Part shown: one piece after another, positions 19,001 through 26,102 of the stretch
How the letters are laid out: each line of letters begins with the position of its first letter
Numbering within the stretch: the first letter of the stretch is position 1
Source of the DNA: an uncultured Bacteroidales bacterium
Lineage (GTDB): Bacteria > Bacteroidota > Bacteroidia > Bacteroidales > JAFGXI01
NCBI GenBank assembly: GCA_947311115.1
Contig: CAMZKE010000127.1
Coordinates: 1 to 45,689, forward strand
Direction of reading: 5' to 3'
Length of the DNA: 45,689 bases
Program-made: the position numbers and the translations under genes
Notes under the pieces: generated by a model
Told to the model about the DNA's origin: nothing
The model's database searches: none
What the model saw: the letters and a program-made list of their open reading frames with translations, nothing else

Positions 19001-21725
19001 TTTTAGCCCTGATGCTACTGATTTAAACGCAACATATACTCCTAGTGCAGCCGATTTAACTAGTGGCTCGGTAACTTTGGTGTTAACAGCTACAAATTCT
19101 TGTAATTTTGCTTTCGATGCTTTTGATGTGCAGTTTACTCCATCTCCTACAGTTAATGCAGGAAACGATACAAGTTTATGTGCAAATTTATCCGAGCTCC
19201 CTCTAGTTGGCTCTTATACAATTGCTACAGGTTGTGAGTGGACTAGTTCAGGTTCAGGAATTTTTACTCCAAGTACTACAGATTTTAATGCTACTTACAC
19301 TCCAAGTGCAGCTGATATTTCGGCAGGAGGAGTAAATTTAATATTAACTACTACTGGTAATGGTGCTTGTAATTCGGTTAGCGATACTTTATATTTTGAA
19401 ATAACTCCAAGTCCTATAGTAAACACCGGTCAAGACCAAACTGTATGTAATACAGCTACCGAAACACAAGTTTACGGATATGTCTCAGGAGGTGCAACAA
19501 CAGGTATTTGGACTGCTATAAATGGTGCAGATGGATATTTTAGCGATTCAACAGAATTAAGCCCAATTTACCATTTTGGAACTAATGATTATACTGCCGG
19601 AAGTGTTCAATTAGTATTAACATCAACAAATAATGATAATTGTTTGGCAGAAACCGATACAATTACATTAACTTTTGGTAACAGTACCTTTGCTTATGCA
19701 GGTGTTGACCAAGAAATATGTGGCGATAATTTATTAATAAATCTATCTGGTATTGTTTCCGGAGGTACTACTACAGGTACGTGGACATCAAGTGGAACAG
19801 GAACTTTTGTGCCTAATGCTGATGCTTTAAATGCCGGTTATATTTGCAGCTCGCAAGACTCGTTAACAGGATTGGTTGATTTTATACTAACTACAACAAA
19901 TAATGGCGGTTGTAATGCAGGAACAGATACTATGAACTTAACAATTTTACCTGTACCGGTAATTAATGTAGGTAACGACATTGAGGTTTGCAAAGGTACA
20001 GATTCTATTGCGGTAGCCGGAACGGCAGTAAATGTAAACAGTGTACTTTGGACAACAAATGGAACGGGTACATTCTCGCCTAACGATACAAGTTTAAGTG
20101 CGTATTATATTCCTAGTGCAATTGATACGGTTTTAGGAACAGTAACTTTATCATTAGAAAGTGTAAATAGTGGCTTATGTAATGAGGTTTCCGATAATTT
20201 ATTATTAACTTTTACAGTACCTTTATCGGTTAATTTTGGAAGTAGTTTAGCTTGCGAAAATCAAGCTGTTAATTTTACAGATAGCACAGTTGTTTATGCC
20301 GGAGGTATTGCAAGTTGGTACTGGGAATTTGGTGATGGAGATGTTGATAATAATCAAAATCCATCTCATACATATCTTACAGCCGGCACTTACACGGTAA
20401 CACTAACTGTTGAATCTAATTTAGGTTGTTCTTATTCAACAACAAAAAACACAACGGTTTTTGCATCGCCAACAGCGGGTTTTGCCTCTACATCAAGTTG
20501 TTATTTAGATGAGGTTGTATTTGCCGATACATCAATAGCTAACGAAGGGGCGTTGGTTTCGTGGAATTGGAATTTTGGCGATACAATCACTTCAAATATT
20601 CAAAACCCAACTCATACTTATGGTAATAGTGGAAATTATATGGTTAGTTTAACAGTAAGTAACTCAAATAATTGTAGTGCAACTGCAAGTAATACTGTAA
20701 ATGTTTATGCAAAACCAATTTCTAATTTTGCGTATGCGTATAATTGTGTTGATGGGCTTGTTAGTTTTACTGATGCGTCATCAACCGATAACGATACAAT
20801 TAATTTCTGGAATTGGAATTTTGGCGATGGTAGTGTAAGTACAGAGCAGAATCCTGATTATACATTTGCTGATGTAGGAGCACAAACGGTTTATTTAATT
20901 TCAGGAACTTCGGCTAACTGTAGCGATACTATTACAAAACAAGTTTACTTACAGTCGATAACAGCAAATTTTAATTTTAATGCAAAATGTTTGTATGATA
21001 GTGTTAGCTTTACCGATTTATCTTATGCAAATGGAGATACAATTTCTACATATTTATGGATATTTGATGATGGAAATACATCAAGTGATAAAAATCCATC
21101 GCATTTATATTCAACCGCTGATGATTATACAGTTTCGTTAGTTGCTGAAACAAATTCGGGTTGTAAAGATACTATTTCAAAACAAGTAGAAACTTATCCT
21201 GTACCAACAGCAAGTTTCGATTATACAGCCGATAAATATGAAGTAAATGAGATTGTTACATTTACCGATATGTCGGAGGGAGCAAATAATTGGCAATGGA
21301 GTTTTGGTGACGGAATAACAGTTACAATTCAAAACCCGCAACATATATTTAATACAGCCGATACTTATACAATTATTCAGGCTGTATCTAACGAATATGG
21401 TTGTGTTGATACTGCTGATGCGACAATAACAATTAATGATGCAATATTTATTTATCCTCCAAAATTACCTACGGCATTTTCTCCTAATGGTGATGATATG
21501 AATGATATATTTTATCCTCGTGGCGGGCCATTTAAATCGGTAGATTTTAGGGTTTACGATTCGTGGGGTAATGCAATATACAGTACAACTACAATTGGCG
21601 AAGGTTGGGACGGAACATACAAAGGTGTTGAACAAAAAGTTGGTGTTTATGTATGGACTTTAAAAGCTGTAACCATTGACGGTGAAGAGTATATTAAAAG
21701 AGGAGATGTAACTTTAATAAGGTAG
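13011..21725 (+). CDS. Giant T9SS-secreted adhesin-like protein, copy 2 (paralog of copy 1)
   Basis: A 2904-aa protein with the same plan as its upstream neighbour: signal peptide (1-18, ending SVFSQ), IgGFc-binding-like N domain (to about 454; GTSFWFAPP, NSLGKEFYIP, ASFDIVATED), 22 repeats (455-2407), five PKD domains (2408-2815, with the FGDG loop kept better than in copy 1) and a C-terminal type B T9SS sorting domain (about 2816-2904; LPTAFSPNGDDMND, GWDGTYKG). The first gene's stop lies 28 bp upstream and the PorP/SprF gene 38 bp downstream, so all three are probably co-transcribed. Repeat n of this protein matches repeat n of copy 1 in its peculiarities, which shows duplication of a whole gene. 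It is probably exported through the outer membrane and displayed on the surface. Whether the two copies have different ligands cannot be told. Confidence 0.93.
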   Translation: MKKIYIIIFILLTVSVFSQTGTSFWFAPPNITDDYNAAENTAVYLNISAYGVAANVSISGPGIGTTINVTVPANSNVKQDLSSYVATLETSPTDNILNTGLHITSDYKISVFYEYNNSQNQEIFSLKEANSLGKEFYIPFQNNSNNSNLSFTDKAYASFDIVATEDATTVNIFPFRDIDGHSGNVQYSITLNQGQTYSGGWTGTNYTATSTHPQGSVVTSDKPIAITTKDDAVTHSSDGVNGDLLGDQIIPIDDIGTEYIVVKGKLDALAEESFYILATQNATKVYINGSSTEVVSLFRGETYQYDISAAGNDFTYIETSAPVYLTHVTGVGKELAQAILPPINCTGSDEVSFVRSSSDSFYLSLIVKAGFETDFDISDATIKSAVNANNWTTVTGTGGVWVAKLLDLSASVTEDLAYVLKNDSSIFIMATLNGGAGSGARYAYFTDFVSQTYVDAGNDTTICANSVLALTGSVTGSVKTGKWSSSGSGLFDDINDLNTNYTPSPSDKAAGSVVLTLTSTGVCTPVDDSFTLTFDPAPTVDAGSDQTVCGNNAELTLNGSYTIATGCNWSTSGDGAFNDATSTNATYTPGSNDILNGAVRLYLTTTGNATCNAEVDSMDVTITLAPTIDAGADQTVCSNNADVTLNAITNGVPTGGQWSNGLGTYNPGSGALNTLYTPDPTEISNGSLKLYVTTQGSTGCIEVKDSVVITFSPSPVVNAGVDQVKCANNTVTVLNGSVTGGASTGVWTNGLGTFVVDNNDLNASYSPTPAEIANGSVELYLTSTDHGTNGCNLDKDTMLISFTPAPTVEAGNDQTVCANNSDVSLSGSITVATAATWTTTGSGIFDNAGSLSTIYHPSVNDAIAGEVKIYLTTTAGNGTCFAVKDSMMITITAAPTVNAGIDYSVCANNADITLNGTSTLATAWQWSGGAGSWSPGSTALNTIYTPTSTEISNGSITLTLATTSQGTCNAVSDDITINFTPAPIVEAGQDQVKCANNAVTVLNGSVSAGASAGTWSNGLGTFVVDNNDLNASYTPTTNEIANGSVKLYLTSSDHANNGCSAVKDSMLISFTTAPTVDAGAAEIFVCQNNPVANLSGSVTAPATGGVWSGGAGTFGSTSDLVTTYTPTATEISDANQIILTLTTTGSSTCNEVSDQVVIKFETSPIVEAGAPQTSCANNPTVTLQASVVNAAGGIWDRTNSYFSTTNTDLLADFTPDATDIANNGATLTLSSTGNGNCNSESDIFQLTIVDAPIVDAGVDDTVCANNAVITLSGSVINATGGVWSGGLGSYGDANSLNTTYLPSQAEITNGSVTLTLTSTGNGTCNAVQDNVVFVITPAPTAFAGVDDEVCANNSDVALIGVLTGVTQGTWSGGLGTFTPSEDSLITTYHPHASEITAQAVSLILTTVNNGLCNAVTDTIDITIAPSPIVEAGADIHTCYNNPTASLNGSVTNAGGGEWSGGTGIYSTSNADLNADYTPSQTEIDNGFVILYLTSTGNGTCNAVVDSVRIIIDPKPIVDAGTDQTVCANNSDVVLNGYVDVAGGGEWTSGLGVFTPDNTVLNATYTPTQNEIDNGFVDLILTTTDNDNCLPEDDTVRITFTPAPTVDAGLPFEVCENNSQIDLNGVVNIASGAYWSGADGIYTPDSTSLTASYIPTATEISNGSIMFILTSTGNGTCLSVSDSVEVTINPSPTVEAGNNIDVCVDDLSADLSGAVTGITNTGVWSTNGTGTFVPNPNTLNASYVCSSADSTNGSVVLTLTSTNNDVCLPVSDSLIVSIVPAGQADAGNDETVCANNSVISLNGVISGGATGASWSTNGSGVFLPDVNTLNASYIPSAGDTLTGSVQLTLTANSCNLATSSIDITITPAPYVNAGADQIVCVDNLDVQLDGTIYGATTTGIWSTTGTGTFDPDNTTIDAIYHASAQDSIDGNIILYLDATNIGNCNAVRDSMNLTISPAGIVDAGDEQTLCSNSAEISLNGSITGGATEGLWSTSGTGTFSPDATDLNATYTPSAADLTSGSVTLVLTATNSCNFAFDAFDVQFTPSPTVNAGNDTSLCANLSELPLVGSYTIATGCEWTSSGSGIFTPSTTDFNATYTPSAADISAGGVNLILTTTGNGACNSVSDTLYFEITPSPIVNTGQDQTVCNTATETQVYGYVSGGATTGIWTAINGADGYFSDSTELSPIYHFGTNDYTAGSVQLVLTSTNNDNCLAETDTITLTFGNSTFAYAGVDQEICGDNLLINLSGIVSGGTTTGTWTSSGTGTFVPNADALNAGYICSSQDSLTGLVDFILTTTNNGGCNAGTDTMNLTILPVPVINVGNDIEVCKGTDSIAVAGTAVNVNSVLWTTNGTGTFSPNDTSLSAYYIPSAIDTVLGTVTLSLESVNSGLCNEVSDNLLLTFTVPLSVNFGSSLACENQAVNFTDSTVVYAGGIASWYWEFGDGDVDNNQNPSHTYLTAGTYTVTLTVESNLGCSYSTTKNTTVFASPTAGFASTSSCYLDEVVFADTSIANEGALVSWNWNFGDTITSNIQNPTHTYGNSGNYMVSLTVSNSNNCSATASNTVNVYAKPISNFAYAYNCVDGLVSFTDASSTDNDTINFWNWNFGDGSVSTEQNPDYTFADVGAQTVYLISGTSANCSDTITKQVYLQSITANFNFNAKCLYDSVSFTDLSYANGDTISTYLWIFDDGNTSSDKNPSHLYSTADDYTVSLVAETNSGCKDTISKQVETYPVPTASFDYTADKYEVNEIVTFTDMSEGANNWQWSFGDGITVTIQNPQHIFNTADTYTIIQAVSNEYGCVDTADATITINDAIFIYPPKLPTAFSPNGDDMNDIFYPRGGPFKSVDFRVYDSWGNAIYSTTTIGEGWDGTYKGVEQKVGVYVWTLKAVTIDGEEYIKRGDVTLIR
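14373..20231 (+). repeat. Array of 22 coding repeats (about 89 codons each) in giant protein 2
   Basis: Same unit as in copy 1, in the same order. Position-specific oddities are shared: unit 4 and unit 7 carry KCANN and a TNGLGTF/SNGLGTF loop, unit 12 has CYNNP, unit 17 has YHASAQDS, and unit 20 ends FGNSTF and leads into AYAGVDQ. Cysteine pairs are conserved as in copy 1. Confidence 0.9.
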
Positions 21726-21763
21726 TATAAAAAGGGAATTGAAAATATAAAAAGAAATATAAG

Positions 21764-22753
21764 ATGAAAAAGATGAGATATATTTATGTAGTTTTAATTA
21801 CGGTTATGAGTATAAGTTTAAATGCACAAGATGCACACTTATCTCAGTTTGATGCAATTCGTGTAAAGTTAAATCCTGCAGAGACAGGAATGTTTCAAGA
21901 TGCCGATTTTAGGGCAGGCACACAGTATAGAAATCAATGGGGTTCTATGGCAACAAAGTATTCAACAAGTGCATTAGCTTATGATATGCCAATAGGTAAA
22001 TCAGGTGCAGCCCAGTCGCGTTGGGGAGTAGGAGGGTATATGATTAACGATGATGCCGCAAAAGCATATAACGTGTTTAGTTTCGTTGTAGGAGGTGCGT
22101 ATCAAATAACAACTCCAAACGATAAGTATTTAATATCGGTGGGCTTGCAAGCAGGTATGATTTACAAAAATATTAAAGATAACTATTTGGTTTTCGATAA
22201 TCAATGGAGTGATGGAGCTTTTGATAGTGATATGCCTACAGGCGAAAATTTCTCTAACGATTATAAAATAATGCCGGAAGTTGTACTTGGCGTATATTAT
22301 CGAGGTATTGATAAAACAAAAAAGCTAAATCCTTATGCAGGACTTTCGTTTTTTCATATAACTAATCCTACAGAGAGTTTTATGGGAATGAAACAGTCTA
22401 AATTGCCATTACGCTATCAATTAAATGTAGGAACAAAGTATAAAATAAATGATAAAGTTACATTAGACCCTGGTGTTTTTGCACAATATCAGCGAAATGT
22501 GTACGAAATAAATGCAGGTTTACGTGGCTATTATAGATTTAATGAAATACTTAAATTAAATGCAGGTGGATATTACAGAATTAATGACGCTGCAATTATT
22601 TTACTTGGTTTATCATATAAAAACATAGATTTTAATATGACTTACGATATTAATACTTCATCGTTAAAACAATATACAAATGGTAAAGGAGCTTTTGAGT
22701 TTTCGCTTGTGTTTAGAGGAACAATGAAAAAAGTTTTTAATTCGTTGTTGTAA
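21764..22753 (+). CDS. PorP/SprF family type IX secretion system membrane protein
   Basis: A 329-aa outer-membrane beta-barrel protein. It has a signal peptide (1-22, ending SLNAQ) and the family N-terminus DAHLSQFDAIRVKLNPAETGMF, followed by GTQYRNQW, AYDMPIG and alternating strands to a C-terminal aromatic end. SprF and PorP proteins are accessory to the T9SS. SprF is needed for export of the giant adhesin SprB in Flavobacterium. Here the gene lies 38 bp after two giant proteins with type B sorting domains, so it is probably their dedicated partner. Hairpin 22766-22811 ends the operon. Confidence 0.92.
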   Translation: MKKMRYIYVVLITVMSISLNAQDAHLSQFDAIRVKLNPAETGMFQDADFRAGTQYRNQWGSMATKYSTSALAYDMPIGKSGAAQSRWGVGGYMINDDAAKAYNVFSFVVGGAYQITTPNDKYLISVGLQAGMIYKNIKDNYLVFDNQWSDGAFDSDMPTGENFSNDYKIMPEVVLGVYYRGIDKTKKLNPYAGLSFFHITNPTESFMGMKQSKLPLRYQLNVGTKYKINDKVTLDPGVFAQYQRNVYEINAGLRGYYRFNEILKLNAGGYYRINDAAIILLGLSYKNIDFNMTYDINTSSLKQYTNGKGAFEFSLVFRGTMKKVFNSLL

Positions 22754-22765
22754 AATAAAATCTTT

Positions 22766-22811
22766 AAATCAATAAGGGGTGTGTAATTATTTATATACCC
22801 CTTATTGATTT
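22766..22811 (+). terminator. Strong hairpin terminator after porP/sprF-like gene
   Basis: The arms at 22766-22779 and 22798-22811 are perfectly complementary over 14 bp (core AATCAATAAGGGG / CCCCTTATTGATT). The stem can continue inward by seven more pairs, two of them G-U, to a TTAT loop. A T-rich run follows (22811-22826). It starts 12 nt after the stop codon and separates the adhesin operon from the prenyl synthase. Confidence 0.85.
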
Positions 22812-22819
22812 TATTAATA

Positions 22820-22850
22820 TTTTTATAAATAATATAAAATATTACTTTTG
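22820..22850 (+). promoter_or_regulatory. Promoter of polyprenyl synthetase gene
   Basis: TACTTTTG at 22843-22850 matches TAnnTTTG. TTTT at 22820-22823 is one base from the -33 TTTG at 19-nt spacing. The predicted leader is about 14 nt. Confidence 0.55.
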
Positions 22851-22867
22851 TTTAAAATTATTACTGA

Positions 22868-23842
22868 ATGTACACATTAGAGCAAACACAAGAATTTGTA
22901 AGAAAATTTATATCTGAGAATAAATTTACTCATGAACCAGAGGGGTTATATGAGCCAATAGAGTATGTACTTTCTATTGGAGGTAAGCGTTTACGTCCGG
23001 TATTGTGTGTAATGGCTTTTAATCTATTTTCTGATGACATTAATAATGTAATTGCTCCAGCAATGGGTGTTGAAGTTTTTCATAATTTCACATTATTACA
23101 CGACGATATTATGGATAATGCCGATTATCGAAGGAATATGCCAACTGTTCATAAAAAATGGAACGATAATACAGCAATTCTCTCAGGCGATGCTATGATG
23201 GTTGAGGCCTACAAACAATTGTTAAAATATAAAGGAAAAAATTTTAGAGAAATTTTAGAAGTGTTTACACAAACAGCTCTTGAAGTTTGCGAAGGTCAGC
23301 AGTATGATATGAATTTTGAAACGCAGCTAAATGTTACTGAAAATGAGTATTTAAAAATGATAGAGCTTAAAACTGCGGTATTAATAGCAGCAGCTCTAAA
23401 AATTGGTTCGCTTGCTGCAGAATCGTCAATGGAAGATGCTGTCAATTTATATAAATATGGTTATAATGTAGGAATGGCATTTCAGTTACAAGATGATTAC
23501 TTAGATGTTTTTGGCGATTTCGATGTTTTTGGAAAAAAAATTGGTGGAGATATTATATCAAATAAAAAGACATTTTTATTAATATCAGCTTTAAATATTG
23601 CCAAAGGGGAAACTCTTGAGTTATTAAAATCAACTTTGAGAGATTCAAATATTCATGCAGATAAAAAGATTAAAATAATAACTGATATTTATATTCAATT
23701 AGGTGTAGATAAATTATCTACAATAAAAATGAAAGAGTTTTTAGATAATGCGTTTATTTATTTAGATAAAGTAAATGTTAGTGAAAAAAAGAAAGAAGAG
23801 CTTAAGAAGTTTGCAATATCGTTATCGGAAAGGTCAAACTAA
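22868..23842 (+). CDS. Polyprenyl diphosphate synthase (FPP/GGPP synthase family)
   Basis: A 324-aa trans-isoprenyl diphosphate synthase, which condenses isopentenyl diphosphate with allylic diphosphates in the cytoplasm. It carries the IPP-binding GGKRLRP (38-44), the first Asp-rich motif DDIMD (79-83) with the following RR, and the second Asp-rich motif DDYLD (209-213) followed by GKKIGGD. Length and motifs are standard. Chain length cannot be fixed reliably. FHNFTLLHDD just before the first motif is typical of short- to medium-chain Bacteroidota enzymes. The gene has its own promoter. Its last 4 nt overlap the end of the convergent AraC-type gene. Confidence 0.93.
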   Translation: MYTLEQTQEFVRKFISENKFTHEPEGLYEPIEYVLSIGGKRLRPVLCVMAFNLFSDDINNVIAPAMGVEVFHNFTLLHDDIMDNADYRRNMPTVHKKWNDNTAILSGDAMMVEAYKQLLKYKGKNFREILEVFTQTALEVCEGQQYDMNFETQLNVTENEYLKMIELKTAVLIAAALKIGSLAAESSMEDAVNLYKYGYNVGMAFQLQDDYLDVFGDFDVFGKKIGGDIISNKKTFLLISALNIAKGETLELLKSTLRDSNIHADKKIKIITDIYIQLGVDKLSTIKMKEFLDNAFIYLDKVNVSEKKKEELKKFAISLSERSN

Positions 23843-25512
23843 ACATTAGAATTCTTTACAAAAAAAGAAGGTGTAACTCCGGTGTATTTTTTAAAGGCAG
23901 AGTTAAACGCAGATTTAGATTTAAACCCAACTTCTTGAGAAATTGCTTCAATAGTGATATTATTATCGCTTAATAATTTTTTTTGGGCATCTTTAATTCT
24001 ATATTCGTTTATAAATGTACTAAAATTCTTTTTAAAATACCCATTAATTATTTGAGACAGATAAGTTCTATTAATATTTAATGATTCTGCCATATTGTTT
24101 ATAGTCAGGTCTTTATTTAAATATATTTTGTCTTTTTCTAAAGCTTCTAATATAAGCGACGCGACTTCATTTATTAAATTTTCGTCAAGTGTAGAATATA
24201 CGTCTTTGTTATCGTCATCATTATTTGTATTATATTCTATTTTTTGTTGTTTGGTTATATTTTTATTTGAAGTTTTGTTTTGTTTGTTTTGCTCTATTAT
24301 GTTTTCTTTATCAAGCAATTCTATATTTTTCTTAACAAGGTTTTTGTATAATACATATTGACGTTTATTGAAAAATAAAATAACTCCTGCAAAAATTATT
24401 ATAATTAAAATTATGAGAGTTAATAAAATCATAAGTCTTTTTTGCATTTTATATCTTTGCTCCTGAATAAATTTATCTTTATTTAATAAGCTAATTTCGT
24501 TATCTTTTTTTATAGTCTTATACTTAATGTTTAGTTCTGAAATTTGTCTGTGTTTTTCTTTATCAAAAAGACTATCGTTTATTGAATGGTATTTTTCAAG
24601 AAAATCAAGCGAAGATTTGTAATCTTTCATTTCGTTAGATACTTCAGAAAGATTATGAAGAACTTTCATTTCTTGCTCTTTATACTTGTTTTTTCTAGCC
24701 ATTTCTAGGGCTGAGTTTAAATATTGTAGAGCTTTATTATACTTTTTTAATTTTAAATATGTAGCACCAATATGCATATTTAAAGTAACAATATTTGAGT
24801 ATGAATTATATTTAGAAATGTATTCTAACGCTTTGTAAAATCCTTTTAAAGCATCGTTATAATTTTCTTTGTTTTGGTCAATTCTTGCAATATTACCAAT
24901 TACTATAGCCATACCAAGACTATCGTTTTGTTGTTTGTAACTAATTAATGCTTTTTTTAAATAGCTTAATTCTGTTTCAAAATCATTTCTTTCGTGAGCT
25001 ATTAATCCTAAATTATTGTAAATATTTCCTTTTTCAATTTTAATGTCAGCATTATCGATTAAGTCTATACATTTCAATAAAAATTCTTCAGATTTATCGT
25101 ATTCACTTAAATCGTAATAGCAAACACTAATATTATTGTATGCTCCTATTGTGTTTTTAATATCATTATTTTTCTCAGATATTTTAGCTGTTTTAAAAAA
25201 GTATTTTAAAGATTCTTCATAGTTTGCTTTCTTCATTTCAATATTACCAAGTGTTAAATATGCTTTTGCAAGATTTTTCGATAAACTGTCGGTATTATTT
25301 TTTATAATTAAGTTGCTATATTTAATAGCAGAATCAACATTAATGTTGGAATAAATTTTTGTAAGCTCTGCGTATATTTCTAGTTTGTTATTGGTGTTAT
25401 TATTGGCTAAAATATTTTTTAAACTATCAATTTTCTCATTTTGAGAGAATACAAAACTCGATTGTAATAGTATTATGGAGTATAGAATAATATTTTGTAG
25501 CAGGTTTTTCAT
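23839..25512 (-). CDS. TPR sensor with transmembrane segment and C-terminal AraC-type HTH
   Basis: A 557-aa one-component membrane regulator of a type common in Bacteroidota. It has a signal peptide (1-24, ending FVFSQ), TPR-like helical repeats (about 45-310), one transmembrane helix (361-381), a charged linker and an AraC/XylS DNA-binding domain (about 450-557; NINRTYLSQIINGYFKKNF, then QEVGFKSKSAFNSAFKKYTGVTPSFF). The TPR part should lie in the periplasm and the HTH in the cytoplasm. The inducer is unknown. It is transcribed away from a His-rich secreted protein and an OprB-like porin, its most likely targets. A -7 box ends 7 nt from its ATG. The 3' end overlaps the prenyl synthase by 4 nt. 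Confidence 0.88.
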   Translation of the reverse strand: MKNLLQNIILYSIILLQSSFVFSQNEKIDSLKNILANNNTNNKLEIYAELTKIYSNINVDSAIKYSNLIIKNNTDSLSKNLAKAYLTLGNIEMKKANYEESLKYFFKTAKISEKNNDIKNTIGAYNNISVCYYDLSEYDKSEEFLLKCIDLIDNADIKIEKGNIYNNLGLIAHERNDFETELSYLKKALISYKQQNDSLGMAIVIGNIARIDQNKENYNDALKGFYKALEYISKYNSYSNIVTLNMHIGATYLKLKKYNKALQYLNSALEMARKNKYKEQEMKVLHNLSEVSNEMKDYKSSLDFLEKYHSINDSLFDKEKHRQISELNIKYKTIKKDNEISLLNKDKFIQEQRYKMQKRLMILLTLIILIIIIFAGVILFFNKRQYVLYKNLVKKNIELLDKENIIEQNKQNKTSNKNITKQQKIEYNTNNDDDNKDVYSTLDENLINEVASLILEALEKDKIYLNKDLTINNMAESLNINRTYLSQIINGYFKKNFSTFINEYRIKDAQKKLLSDNNITIEAISQEVGFKSKSAFNSAFKKYTGVTPSFFVKNSNV

Positions 25513-25519
25513 ACTTGCA

Positions 25520-25527
25520 CAAATATA
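25520..25527 (-). promoter_or_regulatory. -7 box for the TPR/AraC regulator
   Basis: Read on the minus strand this is TATATTTG, a match to TAnnTTTG. It ends 7 nt before the ATG, so the transcript would have a leader of only a few nucleotides. No good -33 element is seen at 19-nt spacing. Confidence 0.5.
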
Positions 25528-25590
25528 ATTAAAAATTACCTACAAATAGGTATTTACTTTAAACGAATTTAGTTATTTCTTTGTATTGAA

Positions 25591-25914
25591 ATGAATTTTT
25601 CTGTTAAAATATTATTTGTAATACTTGTGCTTTTCTCAACATTGTTGAGTAGGGAGAGTATGATAACTAACTTTCATTTTCACAGATTAAGTGATGGAAC
25701 TGTTATTGTTCATTCTCATTTTAACTCAAAAAAACATAATCATACCAATAAAGAAATAATTGTTCTTGATAAGTATTATACCGCCATTTCAAAAACAGTT
25801 GAAATATCTAATTTACCGGAATTGTTTTTCAGGCTCGAAACTATTATTTATGAGTTTACTTATAACTCTGGTTTTTATTCGTATTCTAAATTTATTTACG
25901 GGCATTATCCTTAG
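25591..25914 (+). CDS. Small histidine-rich secreted or membrane-anchored protein
   Basis: A 107-aa protein that I do not recognise as a named family. Residues 2-19 form a hydrophobic signal or anchor. Residues 28-52 hold a cluster of histidines (NFHFHR, VHSHF, KKHNHTNK), which suggests metal binding outside the cytoplasm. The C-terminal half is rich in aromatic residues. A one-mismatch promoter box (TTTCTTTG, 25576-25583) ends 7 nt before the ATG. The gene is divergent from the TPR/AraC regulator and 168 bp upstream of the first possible start of the porin, so the three may form one responsive unit. A metal-related role is inference only. Confidence 0.6.
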   Translation: MNFSVKILFVILVLFSTLLSRESMITNFHFHRLSDGTVIVHSHFNSKKHNHTNKEIIVLDKYYTAISKTVEISNLPELFFRLETIIYEFTYNSGFYSYSKFIYGHYP

Positions 25915-26102
25915 CTTCTTTATTAATTTTGGATATATTTTCTTTATGTTTTATTATCAGTATTTTGAGTACTGAAAGTGAAATGTATTCTAAAATTATA
26001 CTTGTCTGCTTGTAGCGAGTACATTTGTTGCTTACGGCTATTTTTTCAAAAATTAAAATTTTTAATAATTAAATAATTATAAATGAGGTTTTTAATACGG
26101 CT

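Noticed and set aside
24095-24361. Plus-strand ORF of 88 aa inside the TPR/AraC gene
   Set aside because: It lies fully within a well-supported minus-strand coding region, and its composition is that of a complement of Lys/Asn-rich helices.
25760-25975. 71-aa ORF overlapping the end of the His-rich protein gene
   Set aside because: It overlaps in another frame, has no conserved features and no promoter. The His-rich frame has a better start and signal peptide.
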